From an uncultured Oscillospiraceae bacterium (lineage in GTDB: Bacteria > Bacillota > Clostridia > Oscillospirales > Oscillospiraceae), in assembly GCA_934569425.1 (NCBI GenBank), contig CAKTKM010000063.1, positions 1 to 8,164 on the forward strand: a stretch of DNA of 8,164 nucleotides, given 5' to 3'. The position numbers and the translations under genes are program-made. Shown here piece after piece: positions 4,887 through 8,164 of this stretch. Numbering within the stretch: position 1 is the stretch's first letter; the number at the start of each line of letters is the position of its first letter. The notes below the pieces were generated by a model, which did not search any database, was not told the origin of the DNA, and worked only from the letters and a program-made list of their open reading frames with translations.

Positions 4887-5495
4887 ATGTCAGAAAGACT
4901 CACCCCCCGCAAGCAGCAGGCGCTGGAGATGCGCGGCCGCATCCAGAACGTCGCGCTGGATCTGTTTGACAGGGAGGGCTTTGAAAATGTCTCCGTGGAG
5001 GAGATTGCCCAGAAGGCGGGCTGCTCCGTGGGGAATATCTACCACTATTTCAAAAGCAAGGATGAGCTGGCCATTCAGGTCACCGGCCATGTGGACGCGG
5101 CGTACCTGACACTGGAGACGGAGTATCTGGCGGATACCGCCCACACATCACGGGAGAAGCTGCTGGACTTTGTGGGACAGTCCCTGCGGATCAGCAGCAG
5201 CGACCCGGTGCTTTACAAGGCATTCATCCACGCCATGAAATATCCCGAGCAGGCGGTTTTGCAGCGCAACGAGAACCGCGTCTATTTCCGGGTGCTGTCG
5301 GAGCTGGTGGAGCTGTGCCGCCGGGACGGCTGCATCGACGCCCGTTATGACGGCGACATGGTGGTGGAGCAGCTGGTGACGCTGCACCGCGGCACGCTGC
5401 TGGAATGGCGCATTTACGAGGGCGGCTTTGACATCGCCGGCCGCGGGATCGCCATGGCGGAGGTGCTGCTGCGGGGGCTGGAGCGATACGAATAA
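4887..5495 (+). CDS. TetR/AcrR family transcriptional regulator
   Basis: A 202-residue one-component regulator. The N-terminal DNA-binding domain spans about residues 14-60: a first helix (MRGRIQNVALDLFDREGFENVSVEEIAQ) runs into the helix-turn-helix, ending in the family signature AGCSVGNIYHYFKSKDEL (44-61). The rest (about 65-202) is the helical ligand-binding and dimerisation part; it is variable, so the ligand cannot be read from sequence. The ATG at 4887 is supported by GAGGGG (4871-4876) and by the promoter just upstream; an in-frame start at 4629 would lie inside the preceding Cys-rich protein gene. The gene has its own promoter and terminator. The operator-like element shared with the buk promoter suggests that it controls itself and the buk-iorA operon, with an acyl-CoA, aryl-CoA or 2-oxo acid as a plausible effector (inference). 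It could instead act on genes elsewhere. Confidence 0.95.
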   Translation: MSERLTPRKQQALEMRGRIQNVALDLFDREGFENVSVEEIAQKAGCSVGNIYHYFKSKDELAIQVTGHVDAAYLTLETEYLADTAHTSREKLLDFVGQSLRISSSDPVLYKAFIHAMKYPEQAVLQRNENRVYFRVLSELVELCRRDGCIDARYDGDMVVEQLVTLHRGTLLEWRIYEGGFDIAGRGIAMAEVLLRGLERYE

Positions 5496-5503
5496 CCACC
5501 TTT

Positions 5504-5542
5504 GGCGTTTGGTCGATTTCACGACCGGACGCCTTTTTTTTT
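5504..5542 (+). terminator. Terminator after the tetR-family gene
   Basis: A 12-bp stem (5504-5515 with 5522-5533, two G-U pairs, 6-base loop) is followed directly by nine T (5534-5542). It starts eight bases after the stop codon. Confidence 0.95.
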
Positions 5543-5593
5543 GTGAAGAATGCCGATATTTTTTCCGGCGTGGGTTCCGGGGAGAAAACGCCG

Positions 5594-5622
5594 TTGACAA
5601 ACGGGTGGGGAAGTGCCATACT
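5594..5622 (+). promoter_or_regulatory. buk-iorA promoter
   Basis: TTGACA (5594-5599), a 17-base spacer and CATACT (5617-5622, 4/6 to TATAAT) preceded by an extended -10 TG (5614-5615). The predicted start is near 5629, giving a leader of about 73 bases. The perfect -35 and the TG motif compensate for the weak -10. A second TTGACA at 5656 has no -10 box. Confidence 0.7.
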
Positions 5623-5624
5623 GT

Positions 5625-5639
5625 GAATAGTTCATTAAG
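5625..5639 (+). promoter_or_regulatory. Candidate TetR operator at the buk promoter
   Basis: GAATAGTTCATTAAG starts two bases after the -10 box and covers the predicted transcription start. It matches the element at the tetR promoter (4859-4873) at 13 of 15 positions; the likeness continues more weakly, to 17 of 22. Binding here would block transcription initiation. Confidence 0.55.
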
Positions 5640-5701
5640 TGATTCGGTGAAAATTTTGACAATCCAGCCGAACCAACAGGAGAAAGAGAGGGAACCCCCA
5701 T

Positions 5702-6757
5702 ATGAAGATCCTTGTCATCAATCCCGGCGCCACCAGCACCAAGATCGCCGTATTTGACGAAGACCAGCAGCTGTTCAAGCTGGGCATCGACCACTCCGCC
5801 GAGGAGCTGGATCAGTTCGAGCGGGTCATCGACCAGGCGGACTACCGCAAAAACGCCATTTTAAACGCCGTGACCGAGGCGGGCTATCAGCTGAAGGATT
5901 TTGACGCGGTGTGCGGCCGCGGCGGCCTGTACCGTCCCATCCCCAGCGGCACCTATGCCGTGAACGACAGGGTGATGCACGATGTGGAGACCGCTCCCTA
6001 CGGCGAGCATCCCTCCAATCTGGGCGCGTATCTGGCCAAGAAGCTGGGCGATATGGTGGGCATCCCCGCGTTCTTTGTGGATCCGGTCTGTGTGGACGAG
6101 ATGACCGAGATCGCCCACTATACCGGCTTTGCCGAGTTCCGCCGCCTGTGCCAGTTCCACGCCCTGAACCACAAGTCCATCGGCCGCAAGGCTGCCAGGG
6201 AGCTGGGCAGGAACTACGAGGACGTGAACCTGATCGTGTGCCATCTGGGCGGCGGCGTCAGCGTGGGCGCCCACGAAAAGGGCCGCGTGGTGGACGTGTG
6301 CAATGTGAAGGACGAGGGCTCCATGGGTATGGACCGTGCCGGCGCTCTGCCGGTCAACCAGCTGATCGCCTATTGCTTCAGCGGCAAGACCAAGGATGAG
6401 GTGAAAAAGACCTTCGGCCGCCGCGCCGGTATGCTGTCGTATCTGGGTACCACCGATTTCCGCGTGATCTGCGCCAAGGTGGTGGAGGGTGATCCCAAGT
6501 TTGTGGAGGCCTATCAGGCGCTGGTCTATCAGCTCAGCAAGGACATCGGCGCCATGGCCGCCGTGCTGCATTTCGACGTGGACGCCATCGTGTTCACCGG
6601 CGGCATGGCCTACGAGCAGTTCTTCTGCAATGACATCACCGCCTATGTGGGCAAGATCGCCAAGACCATCCGCCTGCCCGGCGAGGAGGAGATGCGCTCT
6701 CTGGCCGAGGGTGCGCTGCGGGTGCTGCACGGCCAGCAGGAGGCCAGCGTCTATTGA
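5702..6757 (+). CDS. buk: Butyrate kinase family protein
   Basis: Butyrate kinases (EC 2.7.2.7) interconvert acyl phosphate plus ADP and free acid plus ATP, the ATP-yielding step after phosphotransbutyrylase. At 351 residues it has the usual length. ASKHA-fold motifs are complete: NPGATSTKIAVF at residues 7-18 (phosphate 1 loop), HLGGGVSVGAH at 181-191, GMDRAGALP around D211-R212, and FTGGMAYE from 298. GRGGLYRPIPSGTYAVND is typical of the butyrate rather than the acetate kinase branch. The start at 5702 follows AGAGGGA (5687-5693). The substrate is open: butyrate, isobutyrate and isovalerate kinases look alike, and linkage to iorA 68 bases downstream, with no terminator between, suggests that acyl or aryl-acyl phosphates from amino-acid breakdown may be used. 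No phosphate acyltransferase gene is in the window, so the kinase's partner is elsewhere or downstream. Confidence 0.93.
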   Translation: MKILVINPGATSTKIAVFDEDQQLFKLGIDHSAEELDQFERVIDQADYRKNAILNAVTEAGYQLKDFDAVCGRGGLYRPIPSGTYAVNDRVMHDVETAPYGEHPSNLGAYLAKKLGDMVGIPAFFVDPVCVDEMTEIAHYTGFAEFRRLCQFHALNHKSIGRKAARELGRNYEDVNLIVCHLGGGVSVGAHEKGRVVDVCNVKDEGSMGMDRAGALPVNQLIAYCFSGKTKDEVKKTFGRRAGMLSYLGTTDFRVICAKVVEGDPKFVEAYQALVYQLSKDIGAMAAVLHFDVDAIVFTGGMAYEQFFCNDITAYVGKIAKTIRLPGEEEMRSLAEGALRVLHGQQEASVY

Positions 6758-6825
6758 TTTCGTTTTCCAAAAGTAAGTGACAGATAGAGCAAGTAAGAAG
6801 AAAACAAGAAAGGTGGAAGAAAACT

Positions 6826-8164
6826 ATGAAACATCTGATGTCCGGTAACGAGGCCACCGCCCGTGGCGTCTACGAAGCCGGTATCAAAGTCTGCTCCGCG
6901 TATCCCGGCACCCCCAGCACCGAGATCCTGGAGAACATGCCCCAGTACGGCAAGGACGTGTATTGCGAGTGGGCGCCCAACGAGAAGGTAGCCGCCGAGG
7001 TGGCCTACGGCGCCGCCGTGGCCGGTTCCCGCGCCTTCTGCACCATGAAGATGGTGGGTCTGAACGTGGCGGCGGATCCCCTGTTTACCGCCGGTTACAT
7101 GGGCGTCAACGGCGCCTATGTGGTGGTCACCGCCGACGACCCCTCCTGCCATTCCTCCCAGAACGAGCAGGATAACCGCCACTATGCCCGCGCCGCCAAG
7201 ATCGCCATGGTGGAGCCCAGCGACGCCCAGGAGTGCAAGGACTTTGTGAAGTTGGCCTGCGAGATCTCCGAGGAATTTGATACCCCCGTGCTGTACCGCA
7301 CCACCACCCGCGTGTGCCATTCCAAGGGTCTGGTGGAGTTCGGCGAGCGTGTGGAGCATACCGCTCCTGTCTATGCCCGCAATACCCGGAAGTACATCTG
7401 CGCCCCCGCCAACGCCTACCTGAATCATCCGCTGGTGGAGGAGCGTCTGGTGAAGCTGGCAGAGTACGGCTGCACCACCGCGCTGGAGAACGGCCTGAAC
7501 AAGCTGGAGATGGGCGACGGCAAGGTGGGCGTGATCACCGCCTCCATTGCCTATGAATATGCCAAGGAGGTCTTCCCCGAGGGTACCTCCTTCCTGAAGT
7601 TGGGTCTGACCTATCCGCTGCCCATGAACCTGATCCGCGACTTCGCCTCCAAGGTGGAGAAGCTGTATGTCATCGAAGAGCTGGAGCCCTTCATGGAGAA
7701 CGAGATCAAGGCCGCCGGTATCGCATGCACCGGCAAGGAGCTGACCGGCGTTATGTACGAGCTGAATACCCAGCTGGTGCGTGAGCGCGTGCTGGGCATC
7801 AAGCCGGAGTACAAGACCATCACCGATGTGACCGTGGCCAAGCGTCCTCCCGCCCTGTGTCCCGGCTGCCCCCACCGCGGCTTCTTCTATACGCTGTCCA
7901 AGAACAAGAATTACGTCGTGACCGGCGATATTGGCTGCTACACGCTGGGCTTTGCGCCTCCGCTGAACTGCATGGACGTGTGCATCTGCATGGGCGGCGG
8001 CTTCTCCGCCGGTATGGGTATGGCCAAGTCCTTCCAGCGCGAGGGCGTCACCGACAAGGTGGTCTTCGGCGTGATGGGCGACTCTACCTTCTTCCACAGC
8101 GGCATGACCGGCGCTGCCGAGATCATCTACAACAACGGCCGCATGATCCCCTGCGTGCTGGATA
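6826..8164 (+). CDS. iorA: Indolepyruvate:ferredoxin oxidoreductase alpha subunit, 3' truncated
   Basis: IorA with IorB oxidises aryl 2-oxo acids (indolepyruvate, phenylpyruvate, hydroxyphenylpyruvate) with CoA to aryl-acetyl-CoA, CO2 and reduced ferredoxin. 446 codons are visible of a family that is usually near 600; the frame is open to the window end. The N-terminal pyrimidine-type domain starts MKHLMSGNEATARGVYEAG with SAYPGTPSTEI at about residues 24-34. The thiamine-diphosphate domain shows CPGCPHRG (345-352), GDIGCYTLG (367-375), MGGGFSAGMG and GDSTFFHSG (418-426), the expected cofactor and Mg2+ binding segments. The C-terminal ferredoxin-like [4Fe-4S] domain would lie beyond the edge. 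The ATG at 6826 follows AAGGTGG (6810-6816). It lies 68 bases after buk with no terminator, so the two are probably cotranscribed, and iorB should follow. Substrate breadth in this organism is unknown. Confidence 0.95.
   Translation, partial: MKHLMSGNEATARGVYEAGIKVCSAYPGTPSTEILENMPQYGKDVYCEWAPNEKVAAEVAYGAAVAGSRAFCTMKMVGLNVAADPLFTAGYMGVNGAYVVVTADDPSCHSSQNEQDNRHYARAAKIAMVEPSDAQECKDFVKLACEISEEFDTPVLYRTTTRVCHSKGLVEFGERVEHTAPVYARNTRKYICAPANAYLNHPLVEERLVKLAEYGCTTALENGLNKLEMGDGKVGVITASIAYEYAKEVFPEGTSFLKLGLTYPLPMNLIRDFASKVEKLYVIEELEPFMENEIKAAGIACTGKELTGVMYELNTQLVRERVLGIKPEYKTITDVTVAKRPPALCPGCPHRGFFYTLSKNKNYVVTGDIGCYTLGFAPPLNCMDVCICMGGGFSAGMGMAKSFQREGVTDKVVFGVMGDSTFFHSGMTGAAEIIYNNGRMIPCVLD

Noticed and set aside
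5656..5661. TTGACA as a second buk promoter
   Set aside because: The position of the -10 (5679-5684) reads GGAGAA, which belongs to the purine-rich ribosome-binding region.
5861..6730. 289-codon open frame on the minus strand
   Set aside because: Shadow of buk caused by codon bias; the product is His/Gly/Ala-rich with no family likeness.
6751..8097. 448-codon open frame on the minus strand
   Set aside because: Shadow of iorA; the same low-complexity composition, and iorA on the + strand has clear family motifs throughout.
1..8164. CRISPR arrays, tRNA or rRNA genes, insertion sequences, prophage genes
   Set aside because: No regularly spaced direct repeats, cloverleaf-type segments, transposase or phage motifs were seen; the only repeats are the short operator-like ones described.

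Overview
The window looks like chromosomal DNA from an anaerobic, GC-rich Firmicute of the gut Clostridia, probably Oscillospiraceae/Ruminococcaceae-like. This is inferred from strong G/C bias at third codon positions, consensus sigma-A-type promoters in AT-rich gaps, Shine-Dalgarno sites at nearly every gene, a feoA-feoA-feoB-Cys-rich-protein iron operon, and a butyrate kinase/indolepyruvate:ferredoxin oxidoreductase pair. The species cannot be named from the sequence alone. All recognised genes lie on the + strand.

Layout. (1) 1-498: the 3' part of a Fic-domain AMPylase-type gene with an intact Fic motif, cut by the window start. (2) 540-1325: ylmH, an S4 RNA-binding protein of ribosome-associated quality control, with its own candidate promoter inside the end of fic and a clear terminator (1330-1359). 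(3) 1450-4782: a ferrous-iron uptake operon. It has a perfect TTGACA-N17-TATAAT promoter, two different feoA genes, feoB, and a 51-residue FeoB-associated Cys-rich membrane protein, and it closes with a 13-bp terminator hairpin. Four copies of a TTAG-N6-CTAA inverted repeat mark this operon: one exactly between -35 and -10, two in the leader, and one just before feoB. This points to control by an iron-sensing metalloregulator. (4) 4822-5542: a monocistronic tetR-type regulator gene with its own promoter and terminator. (5) 5594-end: a promoter followed by a butyrate-kinase-family gene and the first about three quarters of iorA; iorB and possibly more pathway genes are expected beyond the window.

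How the parts fit. Feo proteins import Fe2+. The operon downstream encodes an iron-sulfur enzyme (IorA) that oxidises 2-oxo acids to acyl-CoA and reduced ferredoxin, and a kinase that can recover ATP from the acyl phosphate. The regulator between them looks like the local controller of the second operon. A 15-bp element (consensus GAATARTTCATTRAG, 13/15 identical) sits just downstream of the -10 box at both the tetR and the buk promoters and occurs nowhere else that I noticed. This shared candidate operator, the repeated iron-operon operator with mutually exclusive leader hairpins, and an about 77-residue highly acidic insert in FeoB are the most notable observations. I see no CRISPR array, tRNA, rRNA, insertion sequence or phage gene. 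I do not see a wholly new system here; the novelty is mainly regulatory and in the FeoB insert.
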